DNA from: Lentzea aerocolonigenes
Lineage (GTDB): Bacteria; Actinomycetota; Actinomycetes; Mycobacteriales; Pseudonocardiaceae
DNA: 32,206 nt
Direction: 5' to 3'
Assembly (NCBI RefSeq): GCF_000955955.1
Contig: NZ_JYJG01000291.1
Location: 1-32,206, forward strand
In this document: one piece after another, positions 15,598-24,956 of the stretch
Numbering within the stretch: position 1 is the stretch's first letter
Layout: each line of letters starts with the position of its first letter
Notes under the pieces: generated by a model
The model's input: the letters and a program-made list of their open reading frames with translations, nothing else
Databases searched by the model: none
Told to the model about the DNA's origin: nothing
Made by a program: the position numbers and the translations under genes

Positions 15598-16980
15598 GTG
15601 GACTTCAAGGGCATGGGCGTGATGCAGCTGTTCACGCTCGCGTACACCGAGGTGCTGCACAAAGAGCGGGTGGCGCAGTGCAAGCAGATGTGGACGGACT
15701 ACAAGACCGAGCTCGACCACCTCGAGGAGCGGATGACGACGCTGAAAAACGATCTCTATGCGAGGTGGTTCGACAAGGCGGGTCGAACATTCGAGGCGAG
15801 GGTGACCGAGAGCGCGCTGACGATCTACGAAAAGTCCCTCTTCGCCGCGGTCGCACCACCCGCGCTCGACACGCTGGCGACGGCCATCGACACCATGAAG
15901 GAGGAGGTCGACGCCGCGTATGAGGCTTACATGGCCGCCTACAAGCCCGTCGACAACTCGCCCACGGACATGTCGTCGGACGGGACCGCGACGACCTCCA
16001 CGCAGCAGTCGCTGACCAACTGGGCAGCCGAGGAGGCGGCGAAGAAGGCGATCATCGCGGCATTGGAGACGCTCGACACCGCGTACATCACCGCCAGCGA
16101 CGAGCTGGTGGCGGCCGCGGCCGCCGAGGTCAAGTGGAAAGGCCCGCAGTCGGGCGGTCCCACCGCATCACCGGCCAGCCCTGGCCGTGCGCCCGGCGGA
16201 CCCGCCGCACCACCGGGTGGTCCCGCGGCCGCGCCGGAAGCGCCTGCCGCTGAAGCGCCACAGGAGAACGCCGAAGCACCCGCGGGCGATCCCGCCGGTG
16301 CTCCGCCTGGTGGTGCCCCGTCGCTGTCCGGTGGTCCGGCGGCGCCCCCTTCGTTGCCGCCCGGAGCGACGGTCCCCCGCGTGCCGCTGCCGCCCGGTTT
16401 CCCGCAGCTGCCGACGATGCCGCCCGGTATGCCGCCGTTCATCCCGCCGGTGACCGGGATTCCGACGCTGCCACCACGTCTGCCCGGCGGATCGGCTCCG
16501 AGCATTCCCGGCATCACGCCACGAACCGGTGTGCCAGGCATCTCGCAGGTGCCCGGCATGGCCTCACTGCCGCTGGCGGCCACACCCGGTGTCGCCGCGC
16601 CCGCACCCCAACCGGGCACGGCGCCGACGATGCCCGTTTCCGGTGCGCCGGCGGCCGCGAAGCCCACCGCGTCGGGTAGTTCCATGCCGCCACCGATGAC
16701 GCCGCCGCCCACGACCGGTTCATCGGGTGGTGGCGGTCCGAAGCCCGGCACGGCGGATCACCCGCGGGACAAGCGCAAAGCACGGCCTGCCAAGAACGTG
16801 CCCGGTGTGCCGCCGAAGTTGCGTGGCCGGGCCGGCAAGCTGGACGGTCAGTTCGTCACGTCGCCTCGGGTGAACCGGAACACGCGTTCAGAAGAGGAGG
16901 TGTCGTCAGTGCAGTTCCTCGACGAGGAGCTGTGGCAGGTGGACGACACCGCCGAACGCCGCCGGCTCACCGCCGAGTGA
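15598..16980 (+). CDS. Helical WXG-like protein with long proline-rich tail
   Basis: The product has 460 residues. The first 185 or so are long amphipathic helices with ARWFDKAG, a possible variant of the WXG turn, and YKPVD, a possible YxxxD export motif. Residues about 190-395 are a Pro/Gly/Ala-rich region (repeats such as GMPPFIPP and GVPGISQVPG), and a basic then acidic C-terminal tail closes the protein. No signal peptide is present. The architecture (helical head plus Pro-rich tail) is like PPE or EspE/EspK-type T7SS substrates, but I see no PPE motif. GTG start with GGAG 6 nt upstream. It is a probable secreted or surface component of this system. Confidence 0.7.
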   Translation: MDFKGMGVMQLFTLAYTEVLHKERVAQCKQMWTDYKTELDHLEERMTTLKNDLYARWFDKAGRTFEARVTESALTIYEKSLFAAVAPPALDTLATAIDTMKEEVDAAYEAYMAAYKPVDNSPTDMSSDGTATTSTQQSLTNWAAEEAAKKAIIAALETLDTAYITASDELVAAAAAEVKWKGPQSGGPTASPASPGRAPGGPAAPPGGPAAAPEAPAAEAPQENAEAPAGDPAGAPPGGAPSLSGGPAAPPSLPPGATVPRVPLPPGFPQLPTMPPGMPPFIPPVTGIPTLPPRLPGGSAPSIPGITPRTGVPGISQVPGMASLPLAATPGVAAPAPQPGTAPTMPVSGAPAAAKPTASGSSMPPPMTPPPTTGSSGGGGPKPGTADHPRDKRKARPAKNVPGVPPKLRGRAGKLDGQFVTSPRVNRNTRSEEEVSSVQFLDEELWQVDDTAERRRLTAE

Positions 16981-16981
16981 C

Positions 16982-17476
16982 ATGTTCGTCCCAATTGGAC
17001 ATTCGTGGGGCGTGCGGCACCAGGACGGTCCCGTGCACGAGATCAGGGTCGGCGCGGAGGTGGTGGAGCTGTCCGCGGCCGAGCACGCCGCATGGCTGCG
17101 GGCCGAGCCCGGTGCCGCCCTGGTCGAGCGGGGACTGCTGGTGGAGGTGTTGCCGGACAACGCCGTCGGGTTCGCGTCCCGGCACCGGCTGATCCCGCTG
17201 GCGCTCGGGCTCGGGACCGTCGAGCCTGGGCTTGTCGGGCTGGGGCTGCTGCACCATCCCCTGGTGCTGCTCGCGCCCGCGCTGGCCGATCTGGTGCAGT
17301 GGTCGCCGCTCTCCCCCGATCTGTGGCACGCGTGCCGCGTCTCGGCGGAGGCGGCGGCCGGGGCAGGGATCGAGGATCCGGAGCAGATCGATCCGCGCCA
17401 GGTGCTCGACGGGGTGCTCGCCGCGCTCCTCACCCTTCTCGGCGGCCGGGCTGCCTGTGTGGACGTGAGATTGTGA
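16982..17476 (+). CDS. Unrecognised T7SS-associated protein, paralogue A
   Basis: I do not recognise this 164-residue protein. It starts FVPIGHSWGVRH and contains a hydrophobic centre (GLGLLHHPLVLLAP) followed by QWSPLSPDLWHAC. The next gene encodes a longer relative with the same landmarks (FPIGH at the start, QWGPLAPALWDVC later), so the pair arose by tandem duplication. No signal peptide is visible, so it is probably cytoplasmic. The start lies 1 bp after the Pro-rich gene's stop, and the end overlaps the next gene as GTGA, so it is in the eccC operon. A chaperone or adaptor role for the upstream substrates is a guess from position. Confidence 0.7.
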   Translation: MFVPIGHSWGVRHQDGPVHEIRVGAEVVELSAAEHAAWLRAEPGAALVERGLLVEVLPDNAVGFASRHRLIPLALGLGTVEPGLVGLGLLHHPLVLLAPALADLVQWSPLSPDLWHACRVSAEAAAGAGIEDPEQIDPRQVLDGVLAALLTLLGGRAACVDVRL

Positions 17477-18087
17477 ACGACATCGTGTTCCCGATCGGGC
17501 ACTACGCCGGGCGGCGCGGCGACATCCACGTCGTGCGGGTCGGGTGGCGGCCGGAGACGTTGACGGCGGACGAGTTCGTCGTCTGGGTGCTCGCGCACGG
17601 GTCCGGGCGCGCGGGCAAGGCTGACTGGACGGTGCGGGACGTGCTCGCGCTCGCGGATCTGCCGGACGTGGTGAACTCGTTGCTGGTGCGGGGAATTCTT
17701 GCCGCCGTGCCCGCCGAGCCGACCGGTGCGCCCGCGACGCTGGAGTTCACCCGACGGCACCGGATGGGCGGTCTGTTGACCGGACTTGGTGACACAAAAG
17801 CGGATCCGGGTGTGCACGGCGTCGGGGTGCCGGGGCTCGCGACGGTCGCGTGGCTGGACGACTGGTCGTACGAGCTGTGGCAGTGGGGACCGCTGGCGCC
17901 CGCGCTGTGGGACGTGTGCGAGGTGCGGGCGAAGGTGCTGACGGAGCTGGACCAGCCGCTGGAGCCGGCGCAGGCCGTCGGGTCGGTGCTCGCCGACCTG
18001 CGGCTGCTGCTCGCGCACGGCTGCGCGTACCTGGACGTGGTGGCCTCTTCCGGTCAGGCGGACGACGTCACCGCTGCGGATCACTAG
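17473..18087 (+). CDS. Unrecognised T7SS-associated protein, paralogue B
   Basis: The product is a 204-residue paralogue of the preceding gene's product and belongs to no family I can name. The N-terminal IVFPIGHYAGRRGD matches FVPIGHSWGVRH of its neighbour, and LWQWGPLAPALWDVCEVRAK matches its QWSPLSPDLWHACRVSAE. It also carries a middle segment (ADWTVRDVLALADLPDVV) with the look of a winged-helix or adaptor fold. The GTG start overlaps the previous stop by 4 bp. It is likely to work as a heteromer with its paralogue (inference). No membrane helix or export signal is seen. Confidence 0.7.
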   Translation: MNDIVFPIGHYAGRRGDIHVVRVGWRPETLTADEFVVWVLAHGSGRAGKADWTVRDVLALADLPDVVNSLLVRGILAAVPAEPTGAPATLEFTRRHRMGGLLTGLGDTKADPGVHGVGVPGLATVAWLDDWSYELWQWGPLAPALWDVCEVRAKVLTELDQPLEPAQAVGSVLADLRLLLAHGCAYLDVVASSGQADDVTAADH

Positions 18088-18097
18088 ACATACAGCC

Positions 18098-18526
18098 ATG
18101 TCACGAATCGCCTTGCTAGCACTCGTTCTCGCCGGCTGCGGCCAGGCCGCACCTCCGGCCGCCCCTCCTTCCAGCACCAGCACCAGCACCACGACCACAA
18201 CCACGACGACGACCTCCACGCCGCCCACCGCTTCTCCTGCGGCCGCGGCACAGGGCGTGGACTACGCCTCCTGCACGGACGGGACGTGCGAGGTGTTCGT
18301 CAACGGGGAGGTCACCATTCCGCTGGCGCCGGAGTTCGGCTTCACCACGTTCGTCGTGACCCGCACCCCCGACCTGACGAAGGTCTTCGGTGGCGACCCG
18401 GTGAACGGCAACCTGCGCGCCGAGATCGGCGGAAAGGGCCACCTCAACTCGAACGGCATCACCATGGAGGTCGTGATCTCGACGGAGTCGGGCGCGGTGC
18501 TCAGGTTCTCGCCGCGCAAGGACTAA
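18098..18526 (+). CDS. Small lipoprotein with Ser/Thr-rich spacer
   Basis: The product is a 142-residue lipoprotein. The short signal peptide ends in the lipobox LVLAGC, so Cys15 should be lipidated and the protein tethered to the outer face of the membrane. A Ser/Thr/Pro-rich spacer (about residues 25-50) with nine consecutive Thr lets the domain stand off. The C-terminal domain (about 55-142) is beta-rich with a CTDGTCEVFV cysteine pair. The beta domain resembles small domains found in other actinobacterial lipoproteins, but I cannot name it. It is the last gene of the eccC block and is followed by a strong terminator. Confidence 0.8.
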   Translation: MSRIALLALVLAGCGQAAPPAAPPSSTSTSTTTTTTTTTSTPPTASPAAAAQGVDYASCTDGTCEVFVNGEVTIPLAPEFGFTTFVVTRTPDLTKVFGGDPVNGNLRAEIGGKGHLNSNGITMEVVISTESGAVLRFSPRKD

Positions 18527-18530
18527 CGTG

Positions 18531-18589
18531 TTGACACATGAAGGAACCCTCATCCGCTCCACGTGGATGAGGGTTCCTTCATGTGTCAA
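18531..18589. terminator. Bidirectional terminator hairpin between convergent operons
   Basis: A 25-bp perfect inverted repeat (18531-18555 with 18565-18589) encloses a 9-nt loop (GCTCCACGT). One outer G-C pair extends it. It starts 4 bp after the lipoprotein stop and covers the TGA stop of eccB on the other strand, so it can end transcription from both sides. The stem lacks a U-tract, as is common in actinomycetes. Confidence 0.88.
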
Positions 18590-19995
18590 CGGCGCAGAGC
18601 GGCTTCCGGTTCGAGCGGGCTGCCCTGAGGCACCCTGGCGACCAGGGCGGCGGGCATCCGCACCGGGACGGCCGCGTCGTAGCCGAGAGTGCGGGCCACC
18701 TCGGCGTTCTTCAGAACGTGCAGGCGTCCCATGTCGGTGACAATCGCCAGAGTCCCAGCCGGGGACTGCGCGCTCGGCATCACCTCGACCAGCGCGGCAC
18801 GACCCGGCGGGACCGTGACCCGGTCGGCCAGCGGCATGCCGCCGTCCGTCCGTTGTGGAGTGGTCGTCATCGGGTCCGCTCCCGGCATGGCCGGATCGAC
18901 GCGCAGCTTCGGCACCGGCGAACCGGACGCGTAGGTGGCACAGACCGCTCCCCTGCCCGACGGCGCGAAGGCGGGGCGGCGAGGTGGTGCGTCGCCGGCC
19001 GCGGGTTCGGCGGACGGCTCCACCTTCGCCTGTGCCGCAGCGAGCAGTCCGAGCCGGATTCCGGTGGCCTCGCCACCTCCGTAAGCGGCGGCGGTCGGTG
19101 CGAACGCACGTTGGATGTCGTACTGGAACTCGGAAATCCGCAGCAGCCCGTCGGTCTTCGCGAGGTAGTGCTGCACACCACCGGACGTCTCCGCGACCAG
19201 CAGCTGCCCCGCACGGATGTCCTGACCCGCCACCGCGGTCGACGGCTCCCCGACCTCGGGCACGGTGATCGGCGCGATCGGCTGGCCCGCCGGCAGCACG
19301 TCCACGAACGCCAGCCCAACACGTGCCCGCGGCTCCGACTTGAGCGCGTGCCCGACCGACACCGTGTCCGGCTGCCGGATGCGGTGCCGATAGCCGTGCC
19401 AGACCAGGTACTGGTCGCCGGTGTCGGGCACCTCGACGAGCAGTGCCTCGTCGGCGAGCTCGGTACCACCCGCCGGTTCGGACCCGACCATCAGCACCGA
19501 CTCGTCCACAGTGGACCCGGTGCGGTCCGGTGCGGGCTGGGAGCACTGGGTCCAGCCACCGGTCAGCAACTTCCCCCGCGCGGGCAGCGCATCCGGTGCG
19601 TCGGGGATGCCGATTCGCGGCCCGCGGGGCACACCGGCGAGCGAGTTGCTCGACACCGAACGGGTCTCGGCGTGCTTGCCCAGCGCCAGCAGCGCCGAGG
19701 TGTAGTTGTGCACCGGGTGCAGCCTGCCCGCGAGGTAGACGAACCGGGTACCGGTCTCCTTCTCGACGATGACCGAGTCGCCGTCGCGCCACGCCTTGTT
19801 GCCGCCGGGCACCACGAGTCCGTACACCCACACCGCCGCGAGCGCGAGCACCGCCACCGCGATGCTGCCGATGGCGGCATTGGACGGACGGCGGAACACC
19901 GGCTGTTCCGGATCGGTCTCGCGGTGCACCAGCGCAGAGATCACCCGTTGCACCAGAAAGACGTGCGCCTGCAGTTGGTCCCGTTTCGATGCCAC
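18586..19995 (-). CDS. eccB: T7SS membrane component EccB
   Basis: The product is a 469-residue EccB. A short cytoplasmic N-terminus carries the family signature (SKRDQLQAHVFLVQRVISAL). One membrane helix follows (about residues 42-63), then a large extracytoplasmic repeat domain. Cys151 and Cys352 stand where EccB proteins form their conserved disulfide. EccB forms the periplasmic or outer part of the membrane complex with EccC, EccD and EccE. The start is the GTG at 19995 with a GGAAGGG purine tract upstream. It is transcribed alone on the minus strand, and its stop lies inside the terminator stem shared with the lipoprotein gene. Confidence 0.95.
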   Translation of the reverse strand: MASKRDQLQAHVFLVQRVISALVHRETDPEQPVFRRPSNAAIGSIAVAVLALAAVWVYGLVVPGGNKAWRDGDSVIVEKETGTRFVYLAGRLHPVHNYTSALLALGKHAETRSVSSNSLAGVPRGPRIGIPDAPDALPARGKLLTGGWTQCSQPAPDRTGSTVDESVLMVGSEPAGGTELADEALLVEVPDTGDQYLVWHGYRHRIRQPDTVSVGHALKSEPRARVGLAFVDVLPAGQPIAPITVPEVGEPSTAVAGQDIRAGQLLVAETSGGVQHYLAKTDGLLRISEFQYDIQRAFAPTAAAYGGGEATGIRLGLLAAAQAKVEPSAEPAAGDAPPRRPAFAPSGRGAVCATYASGSPVPKLRVDPAMPGADPMTTTPQRTDGGMPLADRVTVPPGRAALVEVMPSAQSPAGTLAIVTDMGRLHVLKNAEVARTLGYDAAVPVRMPAALVARVPQGSPLEPEAALRR

Positions 19996-20129
19996 GTCAA
20001 CCCTTCCCCACCTGCCACGGCAGATTGCTGCCGCGCACCACCGACACGTGTCACTGGCTTCCTACGATCGGGCAGGCCGGGCGCTCGGGGAACGGGTTCG
20101 GCAGCTAGCGGACATCGGTGGAGGCTGTG

Positions 20130-20801
20130 GTGAACCTGGCGCCAGAGACGATCAGTGACGGCACGGCGGACGAACTCATCGCGGAGTGGGACGACTTCGG
20201 CGGCGAGCCGGTCGAGCGGCCCGCGCATGCGCACAAGCAGCAGCGGACTCACGAGGCAGTGGGTGACCAGCAGGCGGTGCGCGGCGCGATGGGCGGTCAG
20301 CGGCGGACACGCGTGGCGGTGGGCGGCGCCGGCACCCTGATCGTGCTCGGCGCCATCGCGGTGACCCTCGTGCTCCGCGCCACTCCCACCGAGCTCACCG
20401 CACCAGCCACCCTGGGCACAGCGCCCATCAACCCGGCAGCGCCCACCAACCCGGCCTCAGCGCCCACCAACCCGAACACCGCGCCCATCAGCCCGAACAC
20501 CGCAGCCACCAGCCCGAGCTCCGCGCAGTCACCGCCCGCGGTGCAGCTGGAACTGGAGAACCCGGTGGACCGCGGCGACTCCGTGGACCTGACCTGGCTC
20601 AGCAGCGACCGCCTCGACTTCGCCGTGACGGTGGCGGGCGAGGGCGAGCCGCAGCGCACGATCTACGTGCACCGCAACCGGACCGCGACCATCCCGGTGG
20701 ATCCGACGAGGCCCTACTGCTTCCAAATCCACGGCACCGACAGCCTGCGGATCTGGGAAAGCCAGCCCAAAGCGATCCGTGGCGCCACCTGCACCCTCTA
20801 A
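20130..20801 (+). CDS. Single-pass membrane protein with NP-rich linker
   Basis: The product is a 223-residue protein with no family name I can give. A cytoplasmic N-terminus of about 60 residues is followed by one membrane helix (VAVGGAGTLIVLGAIAVTLV region). A linker of Ala-Pro-x-Asn-Pro repeats comes next (20401-20520, repeating about every 18-21 bp), then an extracytoplasmic beta domain with one Cys pair (PYCFQIHG and GATCTL). I prefer GTG 20130 because GGTGGAGG precedes it by 5 nt; a GTG at 20118 would add four residues. Its TAA overlaps the TAG of the convergent transglutaminase-like gene (CTAA). It diverges from eccB. The extracellular domain recalls ligand-binding tails of actinobacterial membrane proteins. 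Confidence 0.7.
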   Translation: MNLAPETISDGTADELIAEWDDFGGEPVERPAHAHKQQRTHEAVGDQQAVRGAMGGQRRTRVAVGGAGTLIVLGAIAVTLVLRATPTELTAPATLGTAPINPAAPTNPASAPTNPNTAPISPNTAATSPSSAQSPPAVQLELENPVDRGDSVDLTWLSSDRLDFAVTVAGEGEPQRTIYVHRNRTATIPVDPTRPYCFQIHGTDSLRIWESQPKAIRGATCTL

Positions 20802-22882
20802 CGCACCAACGTCCTGGGGTCGACAGCAGCGCGCAGCCGAGCCACGAAACCTCGTGCCGCCAGCCCGCGCCGCACCGCCCGAACAGCGGCCCACGCCTCC
20901 TCGCGCACCTGCGCACCGGGTTCCCGGCCTGACCACAGCGCCACGTCCACGGCGGTCGCCAGCACCCGCATGCCGTCCATTGTGGACGGAACACCGGACC
21001 GGACGGCGGCGTACCCCATCTCCATCGGCGTCATGCCGACCGTGAACGGCACCCGGTGCTCGCGCAACCGGTCCCGCGCCTCCAGCCACGCACCAACCAC
21101 CGCGCCGCCTCCCGGCCGACGCCGCCGACGATGCGCACGCACCCACTTGGCCAACGGCACCCCGGCGAGCCACACGACCACCAGCGCCACCACCACGATC
21201 AGCACAACGCCATAAGGAAACGGCTGGCCCGCGTCTTCCACCGGCCCGTCACCGACGGGCCGATCAGCCACTGGCGGGTTCTTCAGGTCAGGCGGAGGCG
21301 GCAGCTTGTCCCGTGCCTCACGAGTCGCCGCGGCGAGGCCGGTGTCCTTGCTGCCGCCGCGGTTCGCCGCGTTCGCCGGGTCTAGCGGCACCCAGCCGAC
21401 GCCGTCGACCGCGACCTCCGGCCACACCAGCACGTCGTCGTTGTGCACCACGTACTCGCCTCCCGCCGACGGTTCCGGCGTGCGGTAGCCGACGACGAGC
21501 CGGGAAGGGATGCCGAGCATCCGCGCCAGCACGACGTACGCGCTGGCGAACTGCTCGCTCGTGCCCTCCTTGGTCTCCAGCAGGAACCGGCGCAGCTGGG
21601 GCCAGCTGTGGCCGCCCGGCACGTCGGTGTCCGCTGCCAGCCGGTAGTGCTCGCGCAGGAACCGTTCGAGCTGCAAGGCCGCGACGAAGCTCGACCGGAC
21701 GCCGCGGGTGGCCTCCGTGGCGAGCTCGGCAACGCCCTGCGGTGGCGTGCCGACGCCTTCCCGCCCGGCCGCGACGTACGGGTCGACCGCCGCGCCTTCG
21801 AGGGGGCCGGCCTCCGGTTCCCACCAGCTCAGCACGTACTCGGTCGCGGTGCTTTGCACGAGCAGTGTTCCCTGCGACTCCTCGACCAGCGGGTCGGCTC
21901 CGGTGACGGCCGCGGGCCAGGTCTGGCTCGGCAGCCATCGGCCGCCGGTCTCGCGCAGGCTGATCATCGCGTCCCGGCGGCGCACGGAGACGTCGACGCG
22001 CGGCGCGGGCAGCTCGGTGCCGATCCTGCGGTACTTGCTGCCGGGTGCCCAGTTGACGCCGTCGAACGAGTCGAGCACGACGACCGGCCAGCGATCGGGG
22101 ACGCAACTGGCGCACTGCGGGCGGAACTTGAACACCGGCGCGTCCGGATGTGCGCGGCGGTAGGCGATGTCGTCGAGCGGGCTCGCGACCCGCAACGCCA
22201 GCGGCACGAGCTGGTCCTGCTTGAACGAGTACACGGGCGCGGGCATCGAGACGAACAGTCCGGCCACGGCCACGACCGCCACCACAGCCGCGGGCGCGGG
22301 CAGCAGCACCCACGCCGACACGTTCTCGTCCGTGGACCGGACCACCACGAACAACGTCGCGGCGACGACGACGTACCCGAGCGCGGCGGCGATCGCGGCA
22401 ACACCGGACAACGCGCCGAAGAACTGGCTCAGCACAACGACAAGAAAGCTCGGTCCGAGCGCGAGCACCGGTTTTCCCAGGCGCAGCAGTACTTCCACGC
22501 CGAACACGCTCGCCACCAGCACCAGCAGCGGCACGAACAGCAGCAACGCCGCGTCCGGTCGCGCGGGCCACGTCGACTGCAACGCGAGCTGCCACGAGTC
22601 GGTGACGCCCACACCCAAAGCGGCCACCGTCGCACCGGTCGGCAGGCCGAAGACGGTCGTCGGGAACAGCAGGACCTCGACCACACCCAGCAGCCCGGCC
22701 ACCACACCGATCAACGGCCGCCACGCCGCGACCGGAGCGGACAGCACCGCCGCCGCGAAGGTCACCACCGCGACGACCGAGATGGACGGAAGCAGTGCGA
22801 CGACCCCGAAAACCGGCGCGAAGCACAGCCCGGCCACCGCCGCCGCGAGCACCACGCAGGCAAGAGCCAGCCGATCCCTCAC
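20798..22882 (-). CDS. Transglutaminase-fold (TgpA-like) membrane protein lacking the Cys/His catalytic residues
   Basis: The product has 694 residues. Six or seven N-terminal membrane helices (about residues 1-235) precede an extracytoplasmic transglutaminase-like domain (about 250-520), one further helix near 570 and a C-terminal cytoplasmic region. In active TgpA-type proteins the nucleophile sits in GYCEQFA and the base in HAW. Here the matching sites are Ser442 (GTSEQFASAY) and Leu485 (VLVWPEV), while Asp501 (PLDPAN) is kept, so cross-linking or protease activity is unlikely. The GTG start overlaps the DUF58 stop by 4 bp. MoxR, DUF58 and a transglutaminase-fold protein form a widespread three-gene unit in bacteria. 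Its function here is unknown. Confidence 0.88.
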   Translation of the reverse strand: MRDRLALACVVLAAAVAGLCFAPVFGVVALLPSISVVAVVTFAAAVLSAPVAAWRPLIGVVAGLLGVVEVLLFPTTVFGLPTGATVAALGVGVTDSWQLALQSTWPARPDAALLLFVPLLVLVASVFGVEVLLRLGKPVLALGPSFLVVVLSQFFGALSGVAAIAAALGYVVVAATLFVVVRSTDENVSAWVLLPAPAAVVAVVAVAGLFVSMPAPVYSFKQDQLVPLALRVASPLDDIAYRRAHPDAPVFKFRPQCASCVPDRWPVVVLDSFDGVNWAPGSKYRRIGTELPAPRVDVSVRRRDAMISLRETGGRWLPSQTWPAAVTGADPLVEESQGTLLVQSTATEYVLSWWEPEAGPLEGAAVDPYVAAGREGVGTPPQGVAELATEATRGVRSSFVAALQLERFLREHYRLAADTDVPGGHSWPQLRRFLLETKEGTSEQFASAYVVLARMLGIPSRLVVGYRTPEPSAGGEYVVHNDDVLVWPEVAVDGVGWVPLDPANAANRGGSKDTGLAAATREARDKLPPPPDLKNPPVADRPVGDGPVEDAGQPFPYGVVLIVVVALVVVWLAGVPLAKWVRAHRRRRRPGGGAVVGAWLEARDRLREHRVPFTVGMTPMEMGYAAVRSGVPSTMDGMRVLATAVDVALWSGREPGAQVREEAWAAVRAVRRGLAARGFVARLRAAVDPRTLVR

Positions 22883-23994
22883 GTCCGCACCTCGTTCCAC
22901 TGGCTCACCGCGGCGGCGGCATCCACAGCCGCCAGCACCCGTGCACCGGGCACCGGGACGACCTGTCCGTCCAACAAGAACACGAACAACGACGAGTAAC
23001 GCGACCGGAGCCCGGTCAGCGCGGACAGGTCGGCCGCACCGGAGGTCACGACGGCGAAGCACCCGCCCTGGTGCCGCACGGTCGGCAGCAACTGCCCGGC
23101 GTCGGTGCTCTGCTGCTGCAAGCACAACTGGTCGAGCAGCTGCCTGGCCGCGAGCGGTCCCCCCGCGGTCGCGAGATCCGTGCCGCACGAGGTCAGCAGC
23201 CTGCTGTGATGACCGGCCAGCGCGGCGGCCCGCAGCAACGAGGCCGCGACGTCCACGGACTCCTCGAAAGCCGCCGCGGACAAAGCCGACGTGCGGGTGT
23301 CGAGCAGGACGGTGAGCCGCGGCTGGTCCGGATCGATGGACTCCTTGACCATCAACTGCCCGGTGCGCGCGGTCGCCTTCCAGTGGATGTCACGCACCTC
23401 GTCGCCCGGCTGGTACTCGCGCAGCTCCCTCAGGTCCAGCGACCCGCGCAGGCGCTCGTTCGACGTGCCCTCGTGATGATGGCGAGGAAACCCGCCGGTG
23501 CGCGCCAACGCGGGGAACGAACGCGGGTGCACCCACAGCGTCACGACGTCACCGGTCGTCAAACTGTTGCGCGCCAACCCGAACGGGTCCATCCGCCGCA
23601 GCTTCAACGGCCCGACGGGCATCCTGCCTCGCACCGGCGTCGGCAACGTGTAGTCGTACGGCTTCTCGGCACCGGGCGCCAGTCCGTGCACGCGCACAAC
23701 ACGTTCGAAGCGGCCGGCCTCGTCCAACGCTGTGAACCCGCGCTGCCACCGCAGCGAAGTGTTGCGCACCTTCAGCTTTCCCAACGCCCGCGCGCCCCGC
23801 TCGACCCGGTCCGGGTACACGTCGCGCGTCACCGACACCCGCACACCACGAGCGGTGACGACGACCGCCATCACCACCGCGGCCAGCCCGGCGACCCCGA
23901 GCAGCAGGAACAACGGGTAGCGGCCCCACAGCCCGGCAGTGAGCAGCGCCGCCGACACCACCAGCACCGCGGTGCCGCGCACGGTCAGCCGCAT
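22879..23994 (-). CDS. DUF58 family protein
   Basis: The product is a 371-residue DUF58 protein. Two N-terminal membrane helices (about residues 8-48) are followed by a beta domain (about 50-170) and a vWA-like domain. The DUF58 signature is REYQPGDEVRDIHWKATAR. DUF58 proteins are the usual partners of MoxR ATPases and are thought to pass conformational change to a membrane complex, but the molecular role is not settled. The ATG at 23994 is 2 bp after the MoxR stop, and the gene ends in a 4-bp overlap with the transglutaminase-like gene, so the three are coupled. Confidence 0.92.
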   Translation of the reverse strand: MRLTVRGTAVLVVSAALLTAGLWGRYPLFLLLGVAGLAAVVMAVVVTARGVRVSVTRDVYPDRVERGARALGKLKVRNTSLRWQRGFTALDEAGRFERVVRVHGLAPGAEKPYDYTLPTPVRGRMPVGPLKLRRMDPFGLARNSLTTGDVVTLWVHPRSFPALARTGGFPRHHHEGTSNERLRGSLDLRELREYQPGDEVRDIHWKATARTGQLMVKESIDPDQPRLTVLLDTRTSALSAAAFEESVDVAASLLRAAALAGHHSRLLTSCGTDLATAGGPLAARQLLDQLCLQQQSTDAGQLLPTVRHQGGCFAVVTSGAADLSALTGLRSRYSSLFVFLLDGQVVPVPGARVLAAVDAAAAVSQWNEVRT

Positions 23995-23996
23995 GA

Positions 23997-24952
<956 letters not shown>

Positions 24953-24956
<4 letters not shown>

